A stretch of 64,000 nt of DNA, from assembly GCA_963576725.1 (NCBI GenBank), contig OY755241.1:52827955-52891954 (forward strand), given 5' to 3'. The translations under genes were made by a program, and so were the position numbers. Each line of letters begins with the position of its first letter. The first letter of the stretch is position 1. The notes under the pieces were generated by a model. That model did no database searches. It worked only from the letters and a program-made list of their open reading frames with translations, and was not told the DNA's origin. This DNA is from Azorinus chamasolen. Its lineage: Eukaryota > Mollusca > Bivalvia > Cardiida > Solecurtidae. Shown here one piece after another: positions 45,855 through 57,375 of the stretch.

Positions 45855-47465
45855 TAGGCTGGGTCCTAGTAGTGGTTACCGTAGCATCCCCCCTAGACTT
45901 TTTTTCATCGGTACCAAATTGTTCGTTGGGGTCCTCAGAACACATTTTGAGCATGCCCCCAAAATAAGTTTGTCCCAGCTATGTTTTATTTAACGGTTTC
46001 CATGGTAACCCGAGGTAATTTTCGAAACTACCTTGGTTCAGAAAATGCGCCATAACTTTGGTTTTAGAAGCAATAGAAGGACAAAACAAGTACCAAAGTA
46101 TAAAGCAGAGACATATGGCTTGAATATGATATATGATTTTATTTATATTCATAAATGCATTCTTATGAATATTAATGAGGAAGTAAAAAATGTGATTTTT
46201 TTAGAAAAAAGGAGTTTGTTGTTTAGTCTGAGAGACTTATTAATGCACAGAAATTATTGAATTTAGGTTTAAGCTGTTCGTTGGAGTCCTCAGAACACAT
46301 TTTGAGTATTTCCCTAAATAATTTTGTCCCATCTATGTTTTATTAAACGGTTTCCATGGTAACCCTAGCTAAATTCCGAAACATCCTTGGTTCAGAAAAT
46401 GCGTAATAACTTTGCTTTTAGAGGTAATAGGACAAAACAAGTACCAAAGTAAAGCAGAGACATATATCTTGAATATGGTATATGATTTAATTAATATTTA
46501 TAAATGAATTCTTATGAATATTCATGAGAATGTAAAAAAATGCGTTTTTTTAGAAAATGGGGCTTGTTGTTTAGTCTGATAGGCTTGTTAATGCACACAA
46601 ATTATTGAATTCAGGTTTAAATTGTTTGTTTGGGTCATCAGAACACATTTTGAGCATTCCCCCAAAGTAATTTTTCCCATCTATTTTTTATTGAACGGTT
46701 TCCATGGTAACGCGAGGAGGTAAATTTCTAAACATCATCGGTTCAGAAAATGCGCAATAACTTTGCTTTTAGAGGCAATAGAAGGACAAAACAAAAACCA
46801 AAGTAAAGCAGAGACATATATCTTGATTATGAAATATAATTTCAATGATATTCAAATATGATTGCTTAAGAATATTAATGAGGAAGTATAAAAATCCGCT
46901 TTTTTAGAAAAATGAGTTTTTTGTTTAGTCTTAGAGGCATATTTTGCACAAAAATTGTTGAATTCAGGTTTAAATTGTTCATTGGAGTCACCAGAACACT
47001 TTTTGAGCATTCTCTCAAAATAATTGTGCCCCAGCTATGTTTTATCAAACGGTTTCCGTGGTAACCCGAGGTAAATTTCGAAACTATCTTGATTAAGAAA
47101 ATGCTTCATAACTTTGCTTTTAGAGACAATAGAAAGACAAAACAAGAACCAACGTAAAGTAGAGACATATAGCTTGAATACGATATTTAATTCTATTATT
47201 ACATATAATGCATTCTTATAATGAATTCTTATGAATATTAATGGGGAAGTAAAAAATGCGTTTTTAGTTTGACGAGTTTGTTTTTAGTCCGAGAGGCCTA
47301 ATAATATACAAATAGTTATTGAATTCAGATTTAAATGTTTTAATATCAACATACAAATAAAGGAAAACATCTTTGGTTCATGTAATATTTCTAAAACATG
47401 TATATTTAAGCTAATTTGCATATAATGTGCGTAAATGAATAAGCAATTTAACATAAGCCCTATAT
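45855..47465. repeat. left inverted arm of the fold-back element
   Basis: It contains four ~350-bp units starting near 45,925, 46,273, 46,622 and 46,972. A non-repeated inner piece (47,330-47,465, AAACATCTTTGGTTCATGTA) has a mirror at 49,970-50,090. Unit-to-unit divergence exceeds arm-to-arm divergence of matching units by eye. Confidence 0.8.
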
Positions 47466-48009
47466 TTAGCATTGTTTCGAGTGTACTATCTTTTCTATTA
47501 TTTATTTTACGTAAAATACCAGAACAACAAACATTGACAAGAGCAGAAGGTCATTACTTTGGGTTCTTGAATATTAATGCATTGTTATGAATATTAATGA
47601 GATGTAAAATAAACACACTTGAATGAGCTGTTCTTTTTATCTGAGATTATTTTAGTTAACCAGTATAGAGCTTGATACTGACTGAAACAGCGATATTGAT
47701 GTTCATGTATATAAATATGTAGATAATGAATATTATTTCAAAATCATGAATATTAATGAGAATGTAAACTGTTGTAGGAAAGTAAGTTTTTCTATTATAT
47801 TGCAATATACATGTATGTGAACAACACATTTCTTGTAAGAAATTACAGCAGAGGAATTGAGCCTCATGCATGTTTTATGAAGAATATTACTGTTATGGTG
47901 TTTTGCAATGCAATAGAAAATATATAGCATCTCGACTGTAATCATCAGCTTATGTTTACCCATATTAGCCTTGCGTGACTTCTAACTTACTCGCGATGTC
48001 TTATGCATT

Positions 48010-49571
48010 TGCTTGATTAATTACCACAGCATGCCAGAGCAACGCAATGTTTCTTGCGAGCATTTCGCGACAGGGTGGACAACTCATTAAGTATGTCTGG
48101 CCTGCTGCGGATGCTCCGCGTCAGCTCCCTGTCCAGTTTCATCCCTCTGGACAGGGAAGACGTGGGAGCTTGATGCCCGACGGAAGAAGTATTCTTCTCT
48201 TTGGTCAGCGACTCCCTCGCAACAGACAAATCACTGTCCTCTAAAGCTCAGAAGAAGCCTGCTTCTTCTTTAAAACCACTTTCGTCAACATCCCCTGTGG
48301 TGCAGTCGATTCCCCAGTTGTTAGTTGCAGATCGGCACCCAATTGCTGGCCCGGGCGCGGGTTCCCCGTTTACCACTTGAATGGTACCCTTTGTTCTGGT
48401 CCATGGTACTATTGTTGCCAGGTATCCCGGTCCGCTTGTTGTGTGAAGAGTTTTGCCTGGCCCCACTGAATCTAGGCCCAGTTATCCGTCACCGGTCCCC
48501 GGTGTCCTGGCGTTAGTGCTTCTGTTTCATGACATCACCAGCAGACCGGTCTACCGAGCCCCCGCACAAAGATGGCACTGTGTATTCTTTGGCCCGGTGT
48601 CCTAAGTTTGCTCTCCAACGGTTTTCCGGTGACCCGGTCTGGTCCTTTCAACAAGGATACCGAAGTGGACCGGTAAATCTACCAGTCAAATATTTTCTAC
48701 AGGGCATTCTCTCTCTACACCGCATTACAGTGGTGAAAGTCAACAGGAAGCTGCTGTGGCTAAGTCTAGACGTTCTTTGTCGTCAAGACCCTGCAATTAC
48801 TCTTCATCTTCTAAGTACACCTCGGACTCCCCAGCCCCCATCCCACCCACCCCGTTGTAGGCGTAAAAACCTTCTTTTTCTTATAATGGGAACCGGCACT
48901 CGCACCGCTCTCATCGCAGATCGAGGTTTTACCATTACTCTTCTATGCGAAGACATCGCTCTGCCTCAGATTCGCCGGCTGGTCGCTCTCGATAGCCGAC
49001 ACTCATTCTGGGAACCAGCAAGCTTCACCTTGAGGGAGAATAGCTCTCACGTGAACCCACAGTCCACACTTCTATGTCTGTGGCGGGTCCCACTCTTCCC
49101 GGGTGCTGCCATCCATGGCGTTCACCAGGGCGGATTCTGAGGGAGAGCAGGAAGACACTTTGTCCATTACGGCTCCTAGGGATGGTCCTATTTTTTAAGG
49201 GAATCAGACTTTGTGGAAGCCTCTCACTCAGATTTAGACGGGACTTAGTTCTCTTTTTCTTTACATGATTCTGAACATCAATATTTTCTATTGAGAATGC
49301 GTGTCAAGATTGTTTTAGAACCATCACACCCTCTGTCTGCCCTAGACCCCCGAATCCTATTCACAGGGGTCCTCTATCCTCTTCCGTGCTAGTGTCAGTC
49401 GAAAAAGTGGACCTCCCTAACCTAATTAAGTATAGGGAGTCTTTTTTTCCTTCCACGGGACTTCTTTCCCGTTTGCCTGACCTGGACGATTTTTTTTTGT
49501 GCCAGCCCGGCAACTGGGTGGATCATGACCGCTGTACTCTTACGGACAAGGGTTCCCTGGATATCTCTTAG
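48010..49571 (+). pseudogene. decayed GC-richer coding segment inside the fold-back element
   Basis: The segment is visibly GC-richer than its AT-rich surroundings. One plus-strand frame (codons starting at positions divisible by 3) reads through most of it with scattered stops. It has a leucine-rich start (SGLLRMLRVSSLSSF near 48,090-48,150) and a TEEVFFSLVSDSLATDKS stretch. A Ser/Arg/His-rich part (KSRRSLSSRPC, HSHRSHRRSRF, RRHRSASDSPAGRSR; 48,762-49,000) follows. It ends in an acidic/hydrophobic part (SRLPDLDDFFLCQPGNWVDH) at stop 49,569-49,571. A basic RS-rich linker followed by a globular part is seen in gag-like proteins, but I cannot assign a family. The 203-codon open frame at 48,529-49,140 is out of this frame and likely spurious. 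It may be a captured gene or retroelement fragment. Confidence 0.45.
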
Positions 49572-49639
49572 GCCTCCGGTTTCAAATGAAAATCGACCTG
49601 GGATGTTTTATCAGATCCCCTCACTTGATTCCGACAGCC

Positions 49640-49715
49640 CCAGGGGCGGACATTAGGCCCCCTCTCTCTCTTTCTTTCTCTCTTTCTCTCTCTTTCTCTC
49701 TCTCTTTCACTTCTT
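49640..49715. repeat. (CT)n-rich microsatellite
   Basis: CTCTCTCTTTCTTTCTCTCT-type tract of about 55 bases at the 3' end of the decayed coding segment. Confidence 0.85.
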
Positions 49716-49794
49716 TAGCACCGACAGTTGCATCCAACAGATGGGATTCGCTTCAAACATTGACGTATTATCATTGAAGTACGTATTATTATCG

Positions 49795-49925
49795 ATATTT
49801 AAGACAGATGACAGCTTAATGCATGGTGAAAGGCGTGCAGAAAGCTCATAGTGCAGCTTTCTGCATGACTTTCACCATGCATTAAGAAGTCACCTGCCTA
49901 AAAGGGACTTAATGCTTCTATAAAG
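49795..49925. repeat. hairpin core of a CAGT-type MITE inside the fold-back element
   Basis: Long palindrome (49,813-49,886): CAGCTTAATGCATGGTGAAA with a central GAAAGCTCATAGTGCAGCTTTC and the inverse. Its outer CAGT ends are lost. It inserted into the element core. Confidence 0.6.
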
Positions 49926-49964
49926 AAAATTCGAATAATCGAGATTTTACCGTATACTCAAAAT

Positions 49965-51575
49965 AATACTAAATACAATGCTCATAGAAAATTGCTTATT
50001 CATATACGTACATTATATGCAAATAAGCTGAAATACGCATGCTTTATAGAAATATTACCTGAAACAAAGATGGTTTATTTTCCTTCACATGAAAACATTC
50101 AAACATGAATTCAATAACTCTTGTTTATTAATAGGCATCTAAGACTAAACAATAAACTCCTTTTTTCTAAACAAAAATCTCGGATTGTTTTACTTCCTCA
50201 TTAATATTCATAAGAATACATTTATGAAAATTAGTTATATTACATATCATATTCAAGTTATATGTCTTTGCTTTATTCAGGTTCTTGTTTTGTCATTCTT
50301 TCGCTTCAAAAAGCAAAGTTATGACGCATTTGTTTAACCATGGATGTTTCGAAATTTACCTCGGGTTACCATGGAAACCGTTAAAAACATAGCTTGGACA
50401 CAATTATTTTGGGGATTGCTCAAGTGGTGTTCTGCGGACCCCAACGAACAATTTAAACCTGAATTCAATAAGTTTTGTGCATTACTAGGCCTCTAAGACT
50501 AAACAAAAAACTCATTTTTCTAAAAAAGCGGATTTTTATACTTCCTCATTAATATTCATAAGCAATCATATATGAATATTATTAAAATTATATTTCATAA
50601 TCAAGATATATGTATCTGCTTTACTTTGGTTTTTGTTTTGTCCTTCTATTGCCTCTAAAAGCAAAGTTATTATGCATTTTCTGAGCCAATGATGTTTAGA
50701 AATTTACCTCCTCGCGTTACCATGGAAACCGTTCAATAAAACATAGATGGGAAAAAATTACTTTGGGGGAATGCTCATAATGTGTTCTGATGAACCAAAC
50801 AAATAATTTAAACCTGAATTCAATAATTTGTGTGCATTAATAAGCCTATCAGACTACACAACAATCTTCATTTTTCTAAAAAAACGCATCTTTTTACATT
50901 CTCATGAATATTGATAAGAATGCATTTATGAATATTAATTAAATCATATACCATATTCAAGCTATATGTCTCTGCTTTACTTTGGTACTTGTTTTGTCCT
51001 TCTATTACCTCTAAAAGCAAAGTTATTACTCATTTTCTGAACCAAGGATGTTTCGGAATTTACCTAGGGTTACCATGGAAACCGTATAATAAAACATAGA
51101 TGGGACAACATTATTTGGGCAAATACTCAAAATGTGTTCTGAGGACTCCAACGAACAGCTTAAACCTAAATTCAATAATTTCTGTGCATTAATAAGCCTC
51201 TCAGACTAAACAACAAACTCCTTTTTTCTAAAAAAATCACATGTTTTACTTCCTCATTAATATTCATAAGAATGCATTATGAATATTAATAAAATCATAT
51301 ATCATATTCAAGCCATATGTCTCTGCTTTACTTTGGTACTTGTTTTGTCCTTCTATTGCTTCTAAAAACAAAGTTATGGCGCATTTTCTGAACCAAGGTA
51401 GTTTCGAAACTTACCCCGGGTTACCATGGAAACCGTTAAATAAAACATAGCTGGGACAAACTTATTTTTGGGGGCATGCTCAAAATGTGTTCTGAGGACC
51501 CCAACGAACAATTTGGTACCCATGAAAAAAAGTCTAGGGGGGATGCTACGGTAACCACTACTAGGACCCAGCCTA
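49965..51575. repeat. right inverted arm of the fold-back element
   Basis: It mirrors the left arm unit by unit and ends GGACCCAGCCTA. Units are separated near 50,465, 50,815 and 51,170. Shadow ORFs only. Confidence 0.8.
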
Positions 51576-53346
51576 TAACAATGTTGCTCTCTGTTTTATC
51601 TCCTACCCTGCTTAAACATGTTTTTCGCAGCCATTTTGTGCTTGCGTTAACCCTCTCTTGTCAGTTCTTTTAAGGAACTAATTTTACGGAATAAGCCTAG
51701 TCTGTAAATACTGGTAAGGTAAAGCCCCCTGGAGCTATTCCAGGATGTAGCTTTACATAGAGCGATGCTTTTACATAGCGCCTTACGCGAACGGGATTTT
51801 CATGCATTGGTTGAGCCCAGTACGGTTGTTTACAGCGAGAATTAAAATTGGCTTCGCTGTGCTGCGTTCGGTCAGTAGTTTTCTTGTTTGTGCGTTATGA
51901 TTTCGTTATATAATGCACATATATGATGGAACCTATAATATGACAGAGATAATGGTAAATTTTGTAAACATGATCTCACACTTTCAGAATATGTGTACTT
52001 TACAGCAGCAAGTCTTAAGTGTCTGTGTGGCGGCCGTACTTAATTATCCGTGTTTTTATATTTGCTGGTCCTTCGGGATCATTAGTTTTTATGTTATTAG
52101 TTTTGACAATTGAATACTGCTGAAGCCGGTGCTAGGGGGGGGGGGGGCGTGAGTAGTGTTGCACTTTTAATTCCTACTCATGAACAGACTCAAAAAATCG
52201 AGTCTGCAATTTTCACGTTTCGCATTGCTCCTTTTGCGTTCGATGGATCTCCAACTTTCAAATTATTGGTTAAGTCGATAATCAATTGCAGTATTACCAA
52301 GGTCGCCGTTGCATGATTTTGTAGGAATGCAGATCAATATATGTACACGTATACATTAGAACCTGTATTAAGCGGTCATCCATTTATTAAACAGATTCTT
52401 AAATACAGGTGGTTGCTTAATGCAGGGCAAAATAATGCAGAAAACACCTTTCTGCATTACTTTTGATCTGTATGGTATGTGAAAAGATGATGCCGACTGA
52501 AGGTTAAGATATTTTAAATGAACGTAAGTTTAAGGGAAGAGAAATTGGAAATACTTTTGGATACTTGCACAGAGGACACAGAGTGCATATTTATAGATTT
52601 GAGTTCTATCAAAAGGTTCATATGGGAAAGTGATGGAGGGGCACCTGTGTTCATCAACAAGTCAATACATTAGTGTAGCTAAAATGTGCATCAAATTGTT
52701 GGTGAACACAACACCTACCACGAGATGCAGGGTATAATTAATATGATGATGTAAGAGGCGGATGAGAGTGATGTATGTTACTTGCATATCCTGCAAAAGA
52801 ATGATAACAACAAAGTTCGATGACGTTATAAAACATCGCATTCTAAACAGAACTATTCTGTGTCGACTATCGCTCAATATGTTCTGTTTTAGTAACTATT
52901 CTTACGGAATTACACACATATTTAGGCAAAAGTTGTCACTCGTATGTTGAAATGTACAATCGAACACTTGTTTCCTCCAAAGGGAAACCATACTCCATGA
53001 AAAAAGATATGACTATTCATAGATAAACATTGTGTCACTAATAATAACTATAAGACATAGGTGGGAGTCCTACATATTATACCAATATGCACATCAACAG
53101 ATGTTTACCCCCCAATATGCAGAACAACATATGCATACTTTAAACTGAATCAGGATATTAATGCACATTTCACAATACACACCGACATGTACACTGCTCA
53201 AACTGAATCATATTACCAGTACAATCCTACATATACATACGTACAACTGACAGAACCAAGTTACAGAAAACAGAATTACATTGTTTGCAAAGCTGTATTC
53301 CTTACGTGACAGAGTAAAAACAGTTGATATAAATATAATGGGCATG

Positions 53347-53562
53347 TCAACCAAGGGGCATGTAGAATGTGATAGAATACACGATCCAGTGGCGTGTCCA
53401 AAGCATTGACACCGCTTTGGACAATCTTGCCACAGAAGGTTTATTCAGGAATGAAGTAGCCTTTGTGGATCGTGACCAGGTATCCCAACAGTCATCGATA
53501 ATTTCCTCGTGCACGACAGCAACCAGCACCACGCACATAATAGCCAGTGTAAAAGACTTCAT
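53347..53562 (-). pseudogene. broken macin gene (macin 3, block B)
   Basis: The start codon, signal peptide (MKSFTLAIMCVVLVAVV) and the beginning of the mature peptide (DCWDTWS) are kept. Three lesions follow. First, the second mature cysteine codon is serine (WSRS where the others have WSRC). Second, there is one extra base near 53,432-53,440 compared with macin 4, which shifts the frame after FLNK. Third, a deletion at 53,345/53,346, about 179 bp measured against block A (32,629-32,807), removes the last third of the peptide, its stop codon and the polyadenylation signal. It cannot make a ten-cysteine macin. The upstream candidate promoter segment is still present, so a non-functional transcript is possible. 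Confidence 0.85.
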
Positions 53563-56494
53563 GACGAATTCAGACACTGAAAAATATTTGTGCAATCTGG
53601 ATCAACTAGAGATCTAAAATATTGAAACAATTCTTCTCTGTCCACTTAAAAGTAATCATATATTGGGTATTAATGACAAACTATTGCAGAAAACTCTATT
53701 GTGATCTTTTTACATAACACGACCACTTTATAAATGATAGATATATGTCTTTAAAAGCAGGTGGTGCAAGACGGAAATAATACAGAAAACTGGTAGAAAC
53801 TTTCTGTATAGCATTTGCCTGCATAAAGCTACCATTTTAAGGACCAAGATAAGGCATCATTTTGTTGCCACATTAATTTAGCGGGTGTTTATAGTTTGTT
53901 GGCTTTATTAGTTAGTAAGTTCCAATCGGTTAATTAGTTCTTGCAGAAGAAAATATGAAAAGGAATATAAAATTATTCATAATGCATATCTGGACAACTG
54001 CCCGTATATAATAATACTTAAATTTGTTAAGCAGTGTTAGTTCTGGTTATTCACAATTTCAATGCGATGTGTCTTGCATGTGAATGTGCACCTTCTCATC
54101 GCATTGCTTTTTCAGATTGTGTCATGTAAAACTTGGTATGTTTGTGTTCCGATTGCTTTTGCAAACCGTATCCAGCTTCTATGAGTTTTCTACGAGAAGT
54201 AACCTTTGCAAACGGTTAATAAGATACAAATTACCTTGATTTATTTTATCTTGCAAAATAACGTCACGAAGTAGCTCAACACGTTATCACACCTTACAAA
54301 GTAACTACATATGATACAAACCAGCCCACAACATAATTAAATAGGGCAAATTGGTGTAAGTAAACAAACCTTTCGTTTTTGTGCATGGGCAGTTAACTGG
54401 TGGGCCAAATCACTAGTAACGATCTATATATCGGCTAAGCAATAGTTAGCCTACATATTATTTAACTACTGTGTTTGTTAGGAATTGTTGGTTTCTGTAT
54501 ATTTACTATATCCTTTGACTATAATGACAATCTTGTTTTAGTTTCGAGGGGTTGATACAAGAAGAAGCTTGAATTAATCGGACTAAAGGAATGTCCTTTT
54601 AAATCACCAGCTGAACTTTGGAAAAACGACCCCTCGATATTGCCCTTCTTTGAAATGGGAGACATTTGCATTTATTTGTTGGACATGGCTGCTATATCGA
54701 ATAATTTTTATCAACATTATTTAAAATTTTGATTCTCATTCTATTTTAATAAGATCATGATATACAGTCTCATGTTCATTTATGTGTAGTAAAATGTCTT
54801 TCATGCTACTGTACAGTACTGTAGGAGATCTAGTAAAAATGTTTTAGAATAGATCTAGACCATATCAATCTAAACTAACTTTAAAACTAGAATTCACAAT
54901 AATCTAATACTTTAAATAGATCTAAATCGTTTGGGTTTAATTATGCTTATTTATAGATCTAATTAGTCAAAATATAGTTTTCTGCTATTTTGGGAGAAAC
55001 AAATCATTTCTTTAGACAATTGGCACATTGTTTGGTATTTCTGTTTCGTTGGAAGTGTTCCTGTTACGTAATAATTCAGAACTTTGCTGATAAGAACGTG
55101 TGTGATAGATGGCAGTTGTGTGATGACTGACCCTTGTCCCCTGCTGAGAACATAGGTGATTTACTGACCATCTGGGCACCTTTGATCGTTACTATGTTCC
55201 TTAGCAGGAACAATATAGTATCCAACTATCTAACACAATTTATGTTCATGTATTCAAAACAAATAGTTTGTATTGTTAAAGTCTTTGAATGCGTAACACA
55301 ACAATATTGCCATTTGAAAACCGTGTAGATCCAGACAATTTAGCCCAAAAAGCAACCCTCTTATCAGGGTCTTCTTCACTGTCTTTTATTCAAAATCATG
55401 AAGTCTTAAATAATAAATGGAATCTACAATTAAACAATAATGGGCCAATCCAGTTTAAAATTTAAACATTTAAAGGTTTAACCCTTTATCTCATACAAAC
55501 GTGTTTTTACGCATGTTTCTAAACAATGTAGACCCAGATCAGACGGTTCCTTTAGGAACTTTATGATCAGGTTCTGCTCTGTTTGCTTATGAAATGTAAT
55601 AGGTCTGACTATACAGTCTCTACCAACACCAAAATCCTGTCTACAATGCCATTAGAAACAATAACTTATAATCACCTTTGCAAACAGACTAAACTCAGAT
55701 CAGATTGCTGAAATAGATGCTGTTTGATCAGGGGGTCTGCTCTTTTTGCTTATCCCATTACGATATATAAACTGTTTTCATGCCTTTGTAAACAGAGTAG
55801 ACTAAAATCTGAAGGCGCCTGTAGGATCCATATAATCAGGGCCCACTCTATTTACTTACGAAATCATATCAGTTCTGACTTTACACTATCTGCCAGTACC
55901 AAAAAAGTCATGTGTACCTATACCATAATAAAAATCAGCTAATATATATTAATGATGTCATCTTTTCTGACATAAATATTCAACAGGAAAAAAAGTTAAC
56001 AACGACCGACAACCATTCTCTAGGAAACGAATTCAGCTGAAAGTGTATACCTGGCACAGCATCGGAAGTAAACAATTCTGAAAGCACCGTTCGACTTGGA
56101 ATTGATAGAAATAAATAGGGAAAAGGAAGTAAAACGTGTTCGTTTTGTGTGAAAACACCTGGACCAAGTCATTTGTTTTAGTATTGTTCTAGTATTTACA
56201 TGTATAAAGCAATTAAATCACAGAAATTAGTATTTGTGTAATCAGGTTGAGGCATTTCGAAATACACTTTGGTTATTTAATTATTTCCCTTATGTAAACG
56301 CTTTTCCACGTGCTTGCAAACCGAGTGTCAGTGTTTTGATGGTGGTTGCGTCTTGCATGTGGCTTTGCCTGCTTGACTTTACTACTTTTCCATTGATATA
56401 AATATAATGGATATCGATGTATGCTCAGGGTTTTTGTTATCTTTATAAGTTAAATAACAACAAACACACACACATCATTCAAACTGCTTGACGA

Positions 56495-56500
56495 TTTATT
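56495..56500 (-). terminator. polyadenylation signal of macin 4
   Basis: AATAAA on the minus strand, 26 bases beyond the stop, in the same context as macin 2. Confidence 0.6.
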
Positions 56501-56526
56501 GCATTTGGTTCACGTGTCCAAACAAT

Positions 56527-56808
56527 TCAAAATCCACACCAAAATGGTCTCAGACCAGGGCGAGTTCCGGAACACTGACAATGCCAAGCCTTGTCAGTCA
56601 CGGGACATGTAGAATTCGATAGAACACACGTTCCAGTGGCATGTCCCAAGCATTGACAACGGTCTGGACAACCATGCCACAGAATTTTATTCTGGAATGA
56701 AGTAGCCCGTATGCATCGTGACCAGGTATCCCAACAATCGCTGAAAACGTTTCCGCGCACGACAGCGACCTGCACCACGCACATAATAGCCAGGGTACAA
56801 GACTTCAT
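56527..56808 (-). CDS. macin-family antimicrobial peptide precursor 4 (block C)
   Basis: The 93-residue precursor has a signal peptide of about 19 residues (MKSCTLAIMCVVQVAVVRG). The mature part begins near NVFSDCWDTWSRC and has ten cysteines: DC-RC-GC-RCQC-TC-TC-HCQC-WC, ending FWCGF. The frame stays open for 28 codons upstream of ATG 56,808. The upstream part is the conserved promoter/5'UTR DNA shared with A and B, so the longer form is not credible. Loop residues differ from macin 2 (RATSFQNKILWHG against TGPSFPNSIMRQD). It is expected to be secreted and antibacterial like other macins. Confidence 0.85.
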   Translation of the reverse strand: MKSCTLAIMCVVQVAVVRGNVFSDCWDTWSRCIRATSFQNKILWHGCPDRCQCLGHATGTCVLSNSTCPVTDKAWHCQCSGTRPGLRPFWCGF

Positions 56809-57228
56809 GACGTAATTCAGACACTGAAAAATATTTTTACAATCTGGATCAACTAGAGATCTAAAATGAAACCATACTTCTCTGTCTACCATAAAGTGAT
56901 CATATATTGGTTATTAATGACACACTATGCAGAAAACTATAACACGCCCACTGTATGAATACATGTAATAGATAGATGTAGCAGGCGGTGCAAGGCGAAA
57001 GTAATACAGAAAGGTCTGGCAGAAGCTTTCTTTATAGCATTCGTCTTGCATAAAGCTACCACTTCAAGGCCCAAATTAATGGACCTTTTTAAGGCCCAAA
57101 ATAATGGACCTTTTTATGGACATATTATCTTTTCTGTAAAGACCCACGTTTTCGCCTAGTGACCGCTGTAGAGCTTTTAGTTGTAATCTTCTGATAGATA
57201 TCATGTTGGTATATATATAAAGTAAAGA

Positions 57229-57375
57229 GGATTACTCAAATAGTGCAAATAGTCAACACAATTATATATTTCCCACAGCGCTTTCGACGTTTCACGTCTT
57301 CATCAGGGGATATCAAAACACGGGGACTTTTGTTGACAATTTGCACTGTTCGAGTAATCCAATTTGCACTGTTTG
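57229..57375. repeat. inverted repeat arms around a hammerhead-like core
   Basis: GGATTACTCAAATAGTGCAA (57,229 onward) is mirrored by TTGCACTGTTCGAGTAATCC (57,341-57,360), with TAGTCAACA/TGTTGACAA extending the arms. A third copy of the arm wording (AATTTGCACTGTTTGAGTAA) follows at 57,361. The structure lies in block C-specific sequence. Confidence 0.7.
57262..57315 (-). ncRNA. hammerhead ribozyme-like motif, probably degenerate
   Basis: The minus strand shows CTGATGA (57,300-57,306), then a 5-bp stem GACGT-GAA-ACGTC, then GAAA (57,282-57,285). These are the conserved core strings and stem II of a hammerhead. Bases before CTGATGA (ATATCCC) can pair in part with GGGAAAT after the core, giving a short stem I. 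Stem III would be a minimal GCGC, and a canonical NUH cleavage triplet is not evident (UGU precedes GGG). Such motifs are known in Penelope-like elements and small metazoan retrozyme repeats. Confidence 0.45.

Larger units (their letters stand above)
45855..51575. mobile_element. 5.7-kb fold-back DNA element with ~1.6-kb inverted arms
   Basis: The termini are TAGGCTGGGTCCTAGTAGTG and the exact inverse at 51,556-51,575. A TAA at 45,852-45,854 is repeated at 51,576-51,578. Block A (30,612-30,622, CTACTAAGTAACAATG) is the empty site, confirming insertion with a 3-bp duplication. Each arm has about four ~350-bp units (AACGGTTTCCATGGTAACCC, TTCAGAAAATGCGCAATAAC, ATGAATATTAATGAGGAAGT) arranged in mirror order. 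For example, the GCGAGGAGGTAAATTT variant is the third unit from the outside in both arms (46,709 and 50,700). The core (about 47,470-49,960) encodes no recognisable transposase, so it is non-autonomous. A 3-bp TAA duplication would fit PIF/Harbinger or Academ-like systems, but the class is unassigned. Confidence 0.85.
45415..56290. repeat. segmental duplication block B, split by a 5.7-kb insertion
   Basis: Homology to block A runs 45,415-45,854 and then continues seamlessly from 51,576 (CAATGTTGCTCTCTG, matching 30,623). It carries the same repeats and hairpins as A in the same order, and a broken macin. It ends near 56,290, where block C begins. Confidence 0.85.

Noticed and set aside
45920..47330. 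Repeats in the left arm considered as a satellite array unrelated to transposition
   Set aside because: The right arm mirrors them unit by unit and the whole has target duplication and an empty site, so they belong to a single inserted element.
48529..49140. 203-codon plus-strand ORF in the fold-back core
   Set aside because: The more protein-like reading (RS-rich, shared with upstream and downstream segments) is in a different frame; this one has proline/leucine-rich shadow composition.
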